Positions 46,901 to 58,895 of a stretch of 64,000 nucleotides of DNA are shown here, piece by piece; the first letter of the stretch is position 1; every line of letters begins with the position of its first letter. A program made the position numbers and the translations under genes. Under the pieces are notes generated by a model, which was not told where the DNA came from, did no database searches, and was given only the letters and a program-made list of their open reading frames with translations. This DNA is from Diplosphaera chodatii (Eukaryota; Chlorophyta; Trebouxiophyceae; Prasiolales; Stichococcaceae). The stretch is from the NCBI GenBank assembly GCA_032358165.1, contig JAALGY010000012.1, positions 2,046,001-2,110,000 on the forward strand, written 5' to 3'.

Positions 46901-49900
46901 GTGTGGTGTGCCAGGCAGCCCATGGTACAGCGCCATGTTGATCGGTTGAGGCTGACAAGGCTAATGTTGTTCGCCCACCTGCACGGTGCCGGCGACCACC
47001 CAGGGAACCTGGCAGCAGTACGCCACGCTGCCGGCCACCAGCGGGCCTGCCCCGGCCTTGGCAGACGCTGATGAGCCCTTGCCAGCGGCGCCTGCCCTGC
47101 TGCCAGTGGGTGTGCTGCCCGATGGTGCACCCCCGCTGCTGCCAACTGGCTGCAGCTCGCCTAGCAGTGCCGCCAAGATGGACGACTTCCCGGCGCCCAC
47201 CTGAGGCAAAAAACGCGTCAAGCTTCATCATTTTGACCATGGGATGGCTGCAGCCTGAAAGGCACAAGACTCAGTAGCTGTCATCTGATGTGCAAGCAGC
47301 AAGCCGACGTAAGTGACATTGCAGCCTCTTAGACAGCTATAACTGCTCACCTCGCCACAGATGCCGAGCAGCTCGCCACGCCGCAGCGTGAAGCGCAGGC
47401 CAGCAAGCTGAGGGAAGGTGTCTGGCGTCGCACCACCTGGCACATGCGACCCGTCCTCTGCTGAAGCTGCCGCACCAGATGCCGGGGGAGGCTGCCTCTG
47501 GCTGCCAGAAGGGGTGCCGGCGCGACTCCCTGAGCCACTGCCGCTTCTGGTGCTGGGGTCTGCATCCCTGCCGTCCGCCAGACTGCCCTGGCGGATGCTG
47601 CCTTCCACGCTGCCGCCGCCGCCCTGGCCTCCAGCCGGCGCCAGCTGTGCGGTGCTGCCGGGGCGCGGCAGGCCGCCGGGCTTGGCCACCAGGAGCGCAG
47701 CCGCACGGGCCGCCCGCGCGTCGCCGTGCGCCGCCCACCCGCGGTCCCGCCAGTCGAAGTCCGCCCCCCGCATCTCCACCGTGCCGGCCTGCAGCATGCG
47801 GGATACTGCATCACGATGGCCCCTTGTCAGGCGGCTCTGAGCAGCCCGTGCCTTGTCTGTCAATCCACAGTCGGCAGCCCTCTTAAGATAAGGCGTGTAA
47901 CACCTCACTTTCGGGTTAGAACAGCAGTTTGTACGTCCATGCGCAGCAGGTGTGTTTCACCTCAGCAGCATTGCCGCTGGCTGATTGGTGCGAAGGCGGC
48001 GGCGGCTCCGGCAGAGCCAGGAAGGCATCCAGTCGCTTCAGGGAGATGCGCAGCTCACTGGCCGTCTCCACGCCGCGCGTAAAGAATGTGGCCATGTACA
48101 GCTGCGGGAGCTGCGAGGGGAAGGAGGAGGCAGTTTGCATCCCCACATGTGTCCCTGCTTGCAGTGAGGAAGTCACAGCCTGCAGGCGCTGCTTCATGCA
48201 GACGGCTGCCTGCGGCTTTCGAGCTGCAAGTAGATCAGCACCTGCAGGAGCGCCAGGGCGTAGAAGACGCTGGATATCTGGAGGGTGCGTCCTTGCGCCC
48301 ACACCTGTGTGAACGTTTGCATGTTGGCCTGAATAGTCTTGCTGGGAGTGTGAAATGACAGAGCACTTGGTCACTGACACGATCCCAGCTGCCCAGCGAC
48401 CCAGCATTGGTAACCATCTGATGCCCGACTCATGATGAAATGTCGTGCCTCACCACTGAGAACGTGATGAACGCAGCGATAGGCAGGACGGCGAACTGCA
48501 GCGCCATGTTTGTGCCGCGGATTAGGTTCATCTTGGCGATGTTGGCCGCCTCCTTTTGGCGCACGCGCCCTGCAAGGTGGCATGCCGTCGAGGTGGCTGG
48601 TGTGCACCACATAAGCATGGCAGCGGCGTGCTCATATCTTAGCACGAAAAACACCTCGCAGCTCGCTCATGGCCAAGGTGTTCAAAGCCCCGCATGCCAG
48701 CTGTAAGGCATCGGCCCCAGCGCACCAATGGCCTCCATGAGCCACTGCTCCCAGCCCAGCATCTTCATAGCCAGGGCGCCGCCCACCGCCTCCCCCTCCA
48801 GCCGCACCCGCTCGTCCGTGAACTGCGCGGTGCCCTCCCGCAGCCGCCCGATCACCCGCGACAGCGTCGCCTGCACGCCAGCCCGCACCCTTTGGGACGT
48901 TCCATTATCCATTATCTCTGGACGTACGCTGACTGGCAATGAGCACGCTGGTTGCCTATGACGCTCTGGACCGCCGGGTGTCAGGTTCACCGACCTGACT
49001 GTACAGCGGTGCGAAGCAACTAGCTGCCTGGCCACCCGGGACATCATTGCACCTGAACGGGGATGAGCGCCAGCAGCGCCGCGATGCCGGCGAATGCCGG
49101 AGCTGCCCCCAGCTCCAGGCTGACCATCAGCACCACGCAGCACAGCTCGACAGGGCTCCAGAACAGAAACACCTGCAGCCACACTGGCAAGCGAAATGTA
49201 TATGGGAGAAGATATACGATTGCACACACCAGGAAATGGTAAGGTGCCTGCAGCGCGCTCGATATGCCATGTGAAAGCTGATAAGAGCATGGAAGGTGCG
49301 CACCCAGAAGGGCCCAGCATCATCAAAGCGCCGCACATCGTTGCTGACCAGGTTGACCACCTTCACGTGGCATGGCATAGTCATGTTCAGCCAGTGCAGT
49401 CTACGAGGCCCGGCATGCAGCTGGAGACCGCATGCAGGGTGGCCAGGGCAGGGCAGCAGCTGCGGTCTCGCCTTGCCAGATGTGACGTCCGCAATGGCTG
49501 CTGAGTTGAGGCGCAGGACCTTGGCCTGCACCGCCGCCATGGCCTGCAGCCGCATCCGGAAACCCATCCGCATGCCATACCTGCCGATGCACAGGGTCTT
49601 TGTGTTGGAAACTAGGTTACGAGAGTGGACTGCCTCTGCACTCACCACCGATGACAACAGGAGCAGGTGCTCGCTAACGGGCCCCCTCACCAAAACAGCT
49701 GGTGGTGCACGACGGTCATCAGGTAGCCCGTCAGCCCAAACAGCACCGCCCACATCCACCCGCGGCCGGTGCCGCCCACGGCGCTTTTGTCGGGCGCACG
49801 CAGCCACCGCAGCAGGCCCCGCAGCAGCACCGGGCCGATCAGCCTGTTTGTGGGATGTGGGAGCGTCAAAGATGGAGCATGTGGCGGGACTACGCCCACG

Positions 49901-50910
49901 ATCGTCAAGCAGATGGCTGTGTCTGCTCGCTGGAAAGCTGCAGGTGATCCTGCAGGTGTTTGTCATGCGAGATGCACGGCAGCTGCAGCGCAGACTTGAG
50001 GCCGCACATGGGGCTCGCACACCTGATGCCGACCTCGGCGCCGGTCCAGAACCAGTGCCACCACATTTCCGAGATGTGCAGCGCCACCAGCGACCGGAAC
50101 AGCAGGTTGGGGGGCTTCTTGCCACTTCCCGAGGCATGTTTCTTCTGCATGGCAGCATCATGCGCAATAGTGTCATAGCCGGAGGCATTCCACTAAGAAG
50201 CACATGCATCACTGAACCCCTGCAGCTCTGGCTGAGAGTTCGAGCTATGACGCATGTGTGCATTCACGCACAACAGCCTACTCTTCCCCTTCCACTGGCC
50301 CCGACATGCCACGCACAAACCTGTAGCGCTGCGTAGCGGCGCTCAAATTGGCGGGCCAACACCGCAGCATCGTCTGCCTCGGGTATGAAGGGCGAGGCGC
50401 TCTGCTCGGTGATGCCGCCGCGCGCCCCCAGCCGCAGCAGCGGCCCGATCCAGCTGAACGCTATGATGCCCCACAGCCCGGCGTACTCCACGCCCACCGG
50501 CGTGCTGTGCCCGTGCTTCTGTAGTGCAGGGTTGCAGCGTCCTCTGTAATGTAGCACGCATGCAAAGTGCATGCCCGCTGCTGCCTGACACTGCAATGCC
50601 GGCATGCCAGCAGCACAGCTAGGAACGATTCGGCGTCAAACTCACCGTGCATCCGTCTTACTACATGACAACAACAGAGGGGACTGCTTCGCAGGTTACA
50701 TCGCCTCAGCACCTGGAAGTATGCAGCGTCGCGGGGGCCGTCTCGGGCACGAGGGCCCCTGCACTGCGCCGCTGGCCCTGAGCAGCAACGTCGCCGCTTG
50801 TGGCTGCCTTGCCTGCATGCGCTACACGAGCATTCCCCCGCAGCAGTCTTTCCGCTGCCAACTTCACCCGGCGCAGCTGCTGCCGCAAGGCCGCCCTGCT
50901 CCACGTCCAT
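40936..50910 (-). CDS. ABCC: ABC transporter, subfamily C (MRP type), two TMD-NBD halves
   Basis: Full-size ATP-driven exporter of the MRP family. The start is the ATG at 50910 ([10 protein letters not shown]), followed by [11 protein letters not shown], so there is no TMD0. Confident exons include 50321-50518, 50034-50144, 49691-49843, 49472-49580, 49304-49360, 49053-49172, 48726-48870, 48454-48569, 48242-48304, 47961-48110, 47351-47788, 46979-47200, 46570-46708, 46270-46416, 45927-46073, 45565-45775, 45237-45449 and the C-terminal set from 44980 to 40936. NBD1 has Walker [22 protein letters not shown] and Walker [13 protein letters not shown] (DD instead of DE, usual for ABCC NBD1). NBD2 has [35 protein letters not shown] and the H-loop VIAHR. 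TMD1 shows [18 protein letters not shown], a typical ABCC phrase. Linker exons between the halves are Ser/Asp/Glu-rich and less certain. The substrate cannot be told; conjugates or xenobiotics are usual. Confidence 0.9.
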
Positions 50911-52054
50911 GACTATGCGACAGCGCGAGCAGCGAGGGGTCCTTTATTGCAAAGCTGACACTTTCAAGAGCCGCCTTCCGGCTTGTCAGGGCCGAGGTGT
51001 CTGGTCCATCAAGCAGGTCGAGACGACATCAGTGTGCCATGCTGCCACGTTACAAATTGCTGGCCCAGTGTTGCTGCGGCTCACAAGCTGCGTAGGGTGT
51101 GCCGCAACATCAACAGGATGTGTGATGGCTGTTGCGTGCACTGTGCCCTCCACAGCTCTGCTACTTTTTTATAGCACGTGCAGCCCCCCTCCCAAGTGTG
51201 GCAAAAGACCTAACCCAGAGAGCCTCCTGCTGGCCAGCCCTACAGACGTCTTGAGTGATAGGCTCACACCAAATCATAATGCGGCAGCAGCAGCGCAGGT
51301 GATGAGCAGCATGCGCCCCGAAACGCCCTCGATGTCGTGCACTGCATCGTGCACCCATGACTAATCTGTCCGGGATCCCAACTGCCGAAGGCTGCGATGG
51401 CCATTGAGCTTTGGCGATCCGGCCGCCGATCCTCGTCACCTGAGCTAGACATGTGTGCATCAGCTGAACATCCAGCATAGCATTGTGTGTTGCTGATGTC
51501 GGTCTAGTCAGACATGCGGGACCGTGAGGCTCTTTGCGTGGCGATCGAATCACGAGCAATGGGGATGCAGCAGTTAGTTGACATATCAAAGGAAATGTGC
51601 AGCACGACCTACTGTGTGATGCGCAGCAGGTATGACCGAGCAGTGGCACACAGTGTGTGTCGCCACCTTGGGCACAGAGCCTTTGACCGTGCTGTGAGGC
51701 TGCAGACCCTATCCGCATGTTGCTACTTCGACTATCAGCACACATCATGCCTGCTGGCGGCGCCCCCGCACAATTCAGCGTACAGGCCGACAGCGTGTCC
51801 TTCCAAGACCGGCCACCTCGGCTGCACGACAGCAAACTGCCGGGATGGGACAGCCTGCACACGCATTCGCCTGCAACGCCTCGAAGCAAAGAAACGCCCG
51901 CATGTTGCGATCGACACCGACCTCGCAGCACGGACGCAAGCACCAACAGCAGCGGCGGCGTACCGCTGCAGCGCTCCAGCCGCACCTGCGGCGGGCGGGC
52001 GAGAGCAGCGGGAGCAAAGTACATTGAAACCGCGGCTCGGCCGTTGCGGCAGCG
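50911..52054. promoter_or_regulatory. Divergent intergenic region, ABCC / BTB gene
   Basis: About 1.1 kb between opposite start codons. An open frame from 51514 runs into the next gene but has no recognisable domain. No repeat or RNA gene was seen. Confidence 0.5.
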
Positions 52055-55000
52055 ATGCTGCGGTGCGTCACCGCACGGGCCGGCTCCGTGATGGACGATG
52101 GCCCGCTGCTGGCAGAGAAGCGGAAGCCGCAGCCCAGCAACAGCAGCCGTCCGGGCGGCAACCCGCACGCGCCGCTGCAGGGCGTCCACGACGGCAAGGC
52201 GCCCCATGACACCGCCATGAGCAGGCCAGCAGCAGGAGGGTACAAGCCGCCGGTCAACCCCGCCGCCCTGGCAATCACGGCGTCAGCGGTGTCAGCTCCG
52301 CCGCCGGCGCCCCCCCTGCAGGTAATCTGTGCTTTGCACAGTTGTGCCTGGCCACCAGGTTCATCTTTGGCCAGCACTTCATGGCTCATGATGGTGTGGT
52401 AGAAGCATGTCAGCAAGCAACATCACCATTGGTCAGTCCTGCTCTGCGTTGGCAGTCGAAATCTTGCATGCCATCCACTCAACAGCCGTCAACCGCCGAG
52501 CTGCGTGATGCAGCTGCAGCCGGGCGACGCGCCGCCGGTGCCGCTGTGGGGCGGCCCCAACGTGCTGGACGAGCGCAAGCTGGACCTATGGACGCGCGCC
52601 TCCAGCAACGCCGAGCTGTGGGACCTGCGGCTGCGCACCACCGCCGACAACGAGCTGGTGAGGCTGCCAGCGGGTGCGCTGCCGACAGCAATGCACCGAC
52701 ATCGAGCAGCGTCAAGCAGCAGCAGCAAGATGCAGGCATTTGCGGGGTGCTGAGCCAGTGAAAGGCCTGCTCTTGTTGCAGAGATTTCTAGACACGGCAG
52801 TGTAGCTGCTGCAGATCTCATCGTGGCACTGGCAGGGCACTCAGTTGGGCGGATGTTGCTGCGGTGATGCAACAGGCATACCAAAGCCTGATGAGCGTGT
52901 GTGGGACGAAGGCTGAACATGCGCCATGCAATGGCAGGTGCACGTCAACACGCTGGACATGGCGGCTGTCTCCCCCATGGTGTACAAGATGCTGTCCAGC
53001 GGCAGGGTGGAGCGCCTGCTGTCTCCTGCCACTGCGGTGCGGACCACTGCCAAGGCAGCAGCTGTGTCTGCTAGCCCTTCGACCACACCTGAGCTGTGGT
53101 CGGGTCAAGGGTTGTGCGCGGTTTGGGCCTAGCTGGGCAGCCACCCGCGGCCAATCATCCCTGCATGTGTTCGCTGCCAGATGCACTGCATGCAGGCCAT
53201 CTGGTCATCATGAGCACACTGCATCAAGACCCTGCGGCGCGACTGTGTGTGCAGGAGGGGGCCGAGGTGATGCGAGTCATCAATGTGGAGGGCGTGCGCG
53301 GCAGCTCCCTGCGATCGGCCGTCCGCTCCATATACGCCCGCGAGGTCAGAGCTTGACCCACCCTCCTAGCCTCTGCGTCAATCGCATCGCCGCTGTGTGA
53401 TGGCCACTGTCGTTCGACCATCGTGGACACTGACGGCCAGCACTTGGGGGAGTGCAGGTGGCGCTCAACTGGCGCAACATCGAAGAGGTGTGTGCTCTGC
53501 GTTGGACGCTTGCCACCACAGTGCTGGAGAAAACTGCTGCGGCACGTGCAGCAAACAGTCTGCACACATGGGCACTCAGCGCGCTGTATGCTGGCTGTGT
53601 TGCAGATCCTGGACCTCGCGGAGAAGGTCAAGATTGGTGCGCTGCTGGGCCGTGAGCTTCTGTGATGTTGCGTCATCATGTGCTTGCCTCTGCTTGTTGC
53701 AAATGTGATCCTGCACAACCACTGCAATGCCTGTGTGCACTGGAGGTCCACTCTGTTGAAAAATGTGCAGGGGCGCTGCGAGATGCGAGCGCGGCGTTCC
53801 TGCAGGAGTTCCTGGCAGCGGAGCCATGCCTCGCCTGGACCCTGTGCGCTGCAAGAACGTCTGTCGATTGTCGCGAATGTAGCGATGCTCTGGGCCAAGT
53901 TGAGCATGCAGGACCGGAAGTTACGGCGGATCTATGAGTGGGTGACTGTGCTGCAGGAGCACCAAGTACAAGCTGGACAAGGTCAGAGGCGCCGTCCGTA
54001 AGCACTGCATCAAGAACTTCGACACCATCCTGGCCAGCAAGGGTGCGCACTTCACCACATGGGCATTCTGCCACCCTGTGCGCTCATGCAGCGGTGGCAG
54101 CATGCTGGCGATGGCGCCCCCATTGGCGGTGCGTAAGGTTCAGCCAGGTCCCTTGCAGGCGGCGCCAAGTTCTTCAAGTCCATCGGGCAGCGGGAGCTGC
54201 TGAGCATCCTGTCCGACGATAACCTATCGCTGTTCAGCGAGATGCTCATCATCAAGGTGCACTTCTCACCACGCATGACATCTCCGAAGCACTACAAGTG
54301 CAGATGTCGCTGCTTCCTTCAGCCGTCGCAGACTTCCAGTGGACACTGCCGCACAAGCATGCTAAAACCTGGCTGGCAAGACGTTTGCTTGCTGCCGGGC
54401 CATGTCTTGCATATGCATCCAAGCTGTCGTTGGCTGCCACGACGCAACACACACCATGCCCCTATGCCCCTGGCACCCGCAGGTGGTGGAGGGGATGATG
54501 CTGCTGGAGCGGGAGGAGCGCGGCCTGGAGACCCACGACTACAACCAGCTGCTGCTGTCCGGCATGCGGGTGCGGCCCCCCCGCGGCAGCCCCACGGCCC
54601 TGCGGACATGCCTTTGTGTTGCTGCGCCTAGCACTGCCTTCACCCCTGCCTGCATGCGTGCACCATGTGTGGGCCATGCACTGCCGTCACATCAGGCTGC
54701 ATCCTGTGCCCTTGCTGCCCTGCGCAAAAGCGTCCCACCTCCTAGGCTGCCTTGCAGACTGGCATGGGCGCCACAGCATCTGTTGCAGACATCTCGTGCA
54801 CACCACATTGTTTGCGGCTGCACTGCTGTAATGACAATCTCAGCCCCAGCGCCAGCCTCAATGTCTGTCCGTGTGCTCTGCAGCTTGAGCACCTCAAGGC
54901 GTACCACCTGAACCAGGCGCTGTGCAGCCCAGCGGTGCAGTCGTGCGCACGTGTGGTGGCCCGAGTCGCCCATGTGGCGCTGTCCGAGGCCTCCCAGTTG

Positions 55001-56230
55001 GAGCTGGACTTCCCGCAGAGGTTCGCTGTTGTCAAGCTGACACCTTCACCCCATCAATAGAATACGTATGCAGACCACGTAGTTGACTCATGCACTGTGA
55101 TGTATAATTGCAAAAATAGACTGCCGAGACATCGTTGGCCGGCGTGGACAGAAAGAAGCGCGAGTCGGCCTGGGAGACATGGGCAGTGGATGCTGCCATG
55201 CCCGGCGGCAAGGCACGCAGTGCAGACTTCCCCATCCCTGGATCCGCCGTGAAATGGTGCGCTGCTGCCACACTGTGCTGGACGATCCTGGCCGTGCATG
55301 CCAAACCGACTTCTAAGCAGGAATGTGATATGATACTTGATCTTAGATACCCCACTATGCAGGTGCTTAGTGGCGACAGCCAGTGCCTCGGATCTGGCGG
55401 TGTTCCTATCGGTGGCGGATGATGTGAAGCCGACCTTCAAGGAGCAGATCCGCTTTGCCATCCGCCTGTACAACAGCACCAGCCCAAACAAGACCATCGA
55501 ACGAGGTGCTCCCCCTTCGGTATTCTCTCTGCTGTCTCCCCCTCCAGCCACCCACCTTCTGCCATGACTTGAGCCGACACTGCGAATGTCAGGTGTAACT
55601 AAACACCCCGCTGCTGACTGCCATAACGCAAGATGCCCTTGGCCCCCTGTGTTCCTCCTTGGTTAGCTGCAGAGGCATGCGGTGTGCTGCTGCAGGGCTG
55701 GAGGAGGTGCTGGACGCGGAGCGCAAGGTGTGGGGCTTCAAGCAGTTTGCGCAGCTGGCGGACGCGCGCAACCCGCGCCTCGGCTTCGTCGGCCAGGAGG
55801 GCCTGCTCACCCTGCAGGCATGCACCCTCACACTGTAGCTGAAATCACCAGGGATCAAGGGAAACCCAGCCAGGGAGACAGACTTGATGTCTTCGGCGTC
55901 TCCAGCAAGCTATTTGCTTTGTACAGAGCCTTCAGAGAAGCACATGCATGTTCCCAACGCATCTTGGTAGGGGTAGTTAAAGAACTCTTCTTGGTTCTTT
56001 AACTACCCCTAATCTTGGTCACATGAGCTGGCACCCGACCTACGTTGTGACAGCAGTTGATCGTGCGGTGCAGGTGCAGGCGAGCTGCATGGAGACGTTT
56101 GACCAGAGTGCAGACAAGGGCACCCCACCAGCGTCTCTGAATTACAACATCCCTGGCACTGGCAGCGCCCCAGGTGCGTGTTTTACAGAAGACTGGTGCA
56201 GAGACGCATTCTATGCCTGGGGTTATCACT
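52055..56230 (+). CDS. BTB-BACK protein with C-terminal MATH-like domain
   Basis: BTB-BACK proteins usually act as substrate adaptors of CUL3 ubiquitin ligases. Exons read: 52055-52321, 52514-52657, 52938-53006, 53255-53344, 53458-53487, 53606-53651, 53771-53843, 53957-54042, 54159-54256, 54483-54569, 54884 to about 55021, then about 55116-55248, 55370-55507, 55697-55815 and 56073-56171. The N-terminus is Pro/Ala-rich. The BTB fold shows ELWDLRLRTTADNELVHVNT, MAAVSPMVYKML, VINVEGV and ILDLAEKVKIGALL. BACK shows YKLDKVRGAVRKHCIKNFD and ELLSILSDDNLSLFSEM. The end shows LAVFLSVADDVKPTF and KVWGFKQFAQLADARNPRLG, close to strands of MATH/TRAF domains. Starts at 52055 or 52091 are both possible. 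The C-terminal exons past 55820 and the stop are uncertain. BTB is certain enough; MATH is by resemblance. Confidence 0.68.
55961..56019. mobile_element. 44-bp perfect hairpin with flanking direct repeats (minimal hAT-like insertion?)
   Basis: Arms 55968-55985 (TAGGGGTAGTTAAAGAAC) and 55994-56011 are perfect 18-bp inverted copies around an 8-nt loop (55986-55993). They are flanked by ATCTTGG at 55961-55967 and 56012-56018; the match becomes 8 bp (ATCTTGGT) if the shared T is counted. TAGGGG ends and 7-8 bp duplications are what hAT elements leave. It lies in an intron of the BTB gene. It is far too short to code for anything. Confidence 0.6.
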
Positions 56231-56257
56231 GGTCATATGTGATGTGATGTTGGTAGC

Positions 56258-56503
56258 TTGACTGGGTATGAGGACCTGCTCAATGCTTTGCAGTCAGCGT
56301 CGGCGCTGACGATGGTCACACTTTTCGTGCCTGAACGAGCACTCAAGAACACATCAACGAAGCGTTTGCAGCTGGACGCTGCGGCAGCGTCACGCAGGGC
56401 AGCGCGAGTGGCGCAGCAGCGAAAGGTGCAGGAACAAGAAAGCATGCGGCGCATGGTAGCTAGTGTGGCCAACAAGAGAAGGACTGTGCGGCGCCGGGGC
56501 TAG
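56258..56503 (+). CDS. Possible extra C-terminal exon or small ORF, Arg/Gln-rich
   Basis: An 82-codon frame ends at TAG 56501-56503. It begins LTGYEDLLNALQSA, has a hydrophobic stretch ALTMVTLFVP, then a basic helix rich in Arg, Gln and Ala ending KRRTVRRRG. The composition looks coding. It may be an alternative last exon of the BTB gene, but the phase from exon 56073-56171 does not fit simply. No family recognised. Confidence 0.3.
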   Translation: MTGYEDLLNALQSASALTMVTLFVPERALKNTSTKRLQLDAAAASRRAARVAQQRKVQEQESMRRMVASVANKRRTVRRRG

Positions 56504-56887
56504 CTGCAGGTGGGCCTGTTCCTGTTCATGCCTGTGATACTGGCCATTGTATCACACGGTGCGGCATTGGTGCCGATGAAGACGACATGGGCTTGAGCAT
56601 CACAACAGGCTCGCATTTGTACGTTAGTCTTTGCCAGGACAGGCTACCAGCGCATCACAAGAAGGACTGCCGTGCTGATGTTTTCGAACTGTAAGAGTGA
56701 CAGACATGTCACAGCATGAGCCTACGTGCACCGGGATGCATCAAGCAGAGCCCCATCAAGTTCTACGACTGTTATACGATATGCTGCTGGACTGTCAGGG
56801 AATGGATTTGGCTGCTGCCTTATTGCATGTGCCGCACACGATGCAAGTTTGGTGAGGACCAGCAGATGCTCAGTGACGGCACGTCTG
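56504..56887. other. Intergenic region downstream of the BTB gene
   Basis: Facing 3' ends of the BTB gene and the unidentified minus-strand gene. Nothing recognised; a further 3' exon of either gene is possible. Confidence 0.4.
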
Positions 56888-58413
56888 TCAGCTATAGCGT
56901 GGCTTCATCACCGTACCCTGGAGCCCGCTGCTTTCCACGGGCAAGGTCTTCTCCTGCTCCCTCATCTGCTCTGGCGACGCCTGCGGCCCGCTCAGCGCTA
57001 TGCGCAGCAGCTCGTCACTGTCCGTGACAGTTGCTGCAAGCCGCACTGCATTCGCCAGCACAGCCCTGTACCCAGCCCTGCAGTGTCCAATGCCACAGGT
57101 CACTAGCGTACAAACATACCCCAGGCCCATGGCTGACCATACTGAGAGGGTGATGGTCCACATGCCTTCGGTTTGCCATGTTGCTGTGCACCTGGTGCCG
57201 GCGGCACCATGTACGCCGGCTTCCACATCTGCCGCCACAGCCGCTGCATCGCCGCCGGTCGCCGCAAAGGCTGTGTTGCCAGCAAAGGCGGCGGCGAGGC
57301 GCTTGCGCGCCCCCTCTCGCCCAGAGCGGCTGACCTCCTCCTTAGCGGAGGCGCCCGCAGCACCACTGGGCACCGAGCCGCCTGTCATGTCCTCTGGCGC
57401 CGCCGCCGCCGCCGCATCAGGGGCCTTGGCAGCGCTCGCCTCGCCGCGCAGGTGGCGGTGCCCCGTGTCAGGTGCTGCCTGTCGAGCTAACAAGACCGTG
57501 TCAGCGCATAGGGTGCTGACCAAGACGACTGTGGCCGCCAATCGCTGGTCCTGTATCAGAAAAGCGCAGGCACTGCCGCCAGCAGGTTGGTGAGCAGACC
57601 GCTGCCACCCACCTGAGGGTGTGCTGCATCGTACGCGTCCTCCGCCGCCGCCAGTGCGTCGATGATGGCAGCCTGCTCGTCGTCAGCAGCAGCGTCGCCG
57701 CCACCTTCTGCCGTCACCACCCTGTGCGCGGCATCCGCAGCCTCCGCTGCCGCCAGCTCATCCGCGGTCTCCTCCCCAGGCTGCCGCTCTGCAGCCATTG
57801 CAGCTGCGTTGGCAAAACTGGTCATGTTGCACGTTCAGGCATCTGACCAATCCACACGCCAGCACGCCTAATCACGGCTGTTGCCCTCGACACTCCTCTG
57901 CACTCTGCTGTCCAGGCTGCATAGCTGGCCGGATGAGTTGCTGTGGCTGAGCACTTGCTTTAGGCTTGTCACCCTCGAGTCCTGCATCGTCAAGCGCCTC
58001 CCGTGCTTCCGAGGGGTACTCCTCTGACAGTCCCATGGGCTCGGCGGCCGCGGCTGGGTCGCCGGCATCCCCCGCATCTGGCAGCTGCTCCCCGGCTGCG
58101 TTGGTGAGGTACTCCTCACCTACGAAAAGCACGATGCTGTCCTTGCTGCGTGCGAAGCAGCCACTCCGGCACTCGCAAGGAAATGTCACAGACTGCAGTT
58201 TCCTCAGTTGACCATACGTGCCTCTGTGCACTGTGTAAGAAGTGGCTCTATCTTACGACTACGGTCGTACGATCAGTGATGTGATGGCCGCTCACCAAAT
58301 TCCTCCGCCACCCGCAGCCGCTGCGCCCCCGCCTCATGGTCGAGATCCTCTCGGGTCGGTAGCCCCAGGTCCGAGCGATCACGCTTGCCTGGTATCATCA
58401 CTGCATCCGTCAT
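56888..58413 (-). CDS. Unidentified Ala/Glu-rich protein
   Basis: Not recognised. The likely first exon, 58296-58413, encodes MTDAVMIPGKRDRSDLGLP and then a charged helix. Further coding-like pieces follow: an Asp/Glu/Ala-rich exon around 57915-58105 (GEQLPDAGDAGDPAAAAEP); an Ala/Glu-rich exon around 57610-57825 (ETADELAAAEAADAAHRVV); an Ala-rich exon around 57210-57540; and a last exon with AGYRAVLANAVRLAATVTDS, ending at the TAG at 56888-56890 or by splicing further on. A hydrophobic segment near 57490-57545 (ATVVLVSTLCADTVLLA) could be a membrane helix or intron. Frame phase between the exons is not settled. Base use and composition argue that the region codes on this strand, but no domain or function can be named. 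Confidence 0.4.
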
Positions 58414-58895
58414 CGCCGCCCGCTGTGCCGAGAAGCCTGGCTATGCTGAGATGTGACTGCCGTGCAGCTTCAGCAAGGGATGGGTCGCATGCTGGGCAGT
58501 GTCAAGACCATCTGCATGTCGCGAGACGAGCGACTGTCCTATTTGGCCGCTTACAGAACGCAGGGCAAACAAAGCCGCAATCTGTCCAGCAGCATTCGCA
58601 TTTGTGTGAGGCCTTGTGCTATCTCGAGTAGTGTCCCCAAGCCGGGCTCAGTGGCAACGAGATCAGTCCGCGGCGACGATAACGAGCTGCCACTATATGC
58701 TGCGGAAGCTGGATGTGTATTGCAAGTTGCATGCGACGATCAGCCATGGCCAGCTAGCAACTGGAGGGGGCTGCCACCATGGCCACTCCCCTTGGAGCCG
58801 CGATGTGAAGTTCCGAGGTGCAGCGGCTGTTGCCTGCACATCTGCTCGACATACAACCTCGAAACCTCGTTTTAGTCAACAACAAACCTGTTGAG
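58414..58895. promoter_or_regulatory. Divergent intergenic region before the Cys-rich trio
   Basis: Between the unidentified minus-strand gene and paralogue A. A plus-strand frame at 58453-58875 (140 codons) has no domain and is not supported further. Confidence 0.4.

Noticed and set aside
58453..58875. Plus-strand frame of 140 codons between the unidentified gene and paralogue A
   Set aside because: No domain, no signal peptide, no support from neighbouring exons; likely chance in a promoter region.
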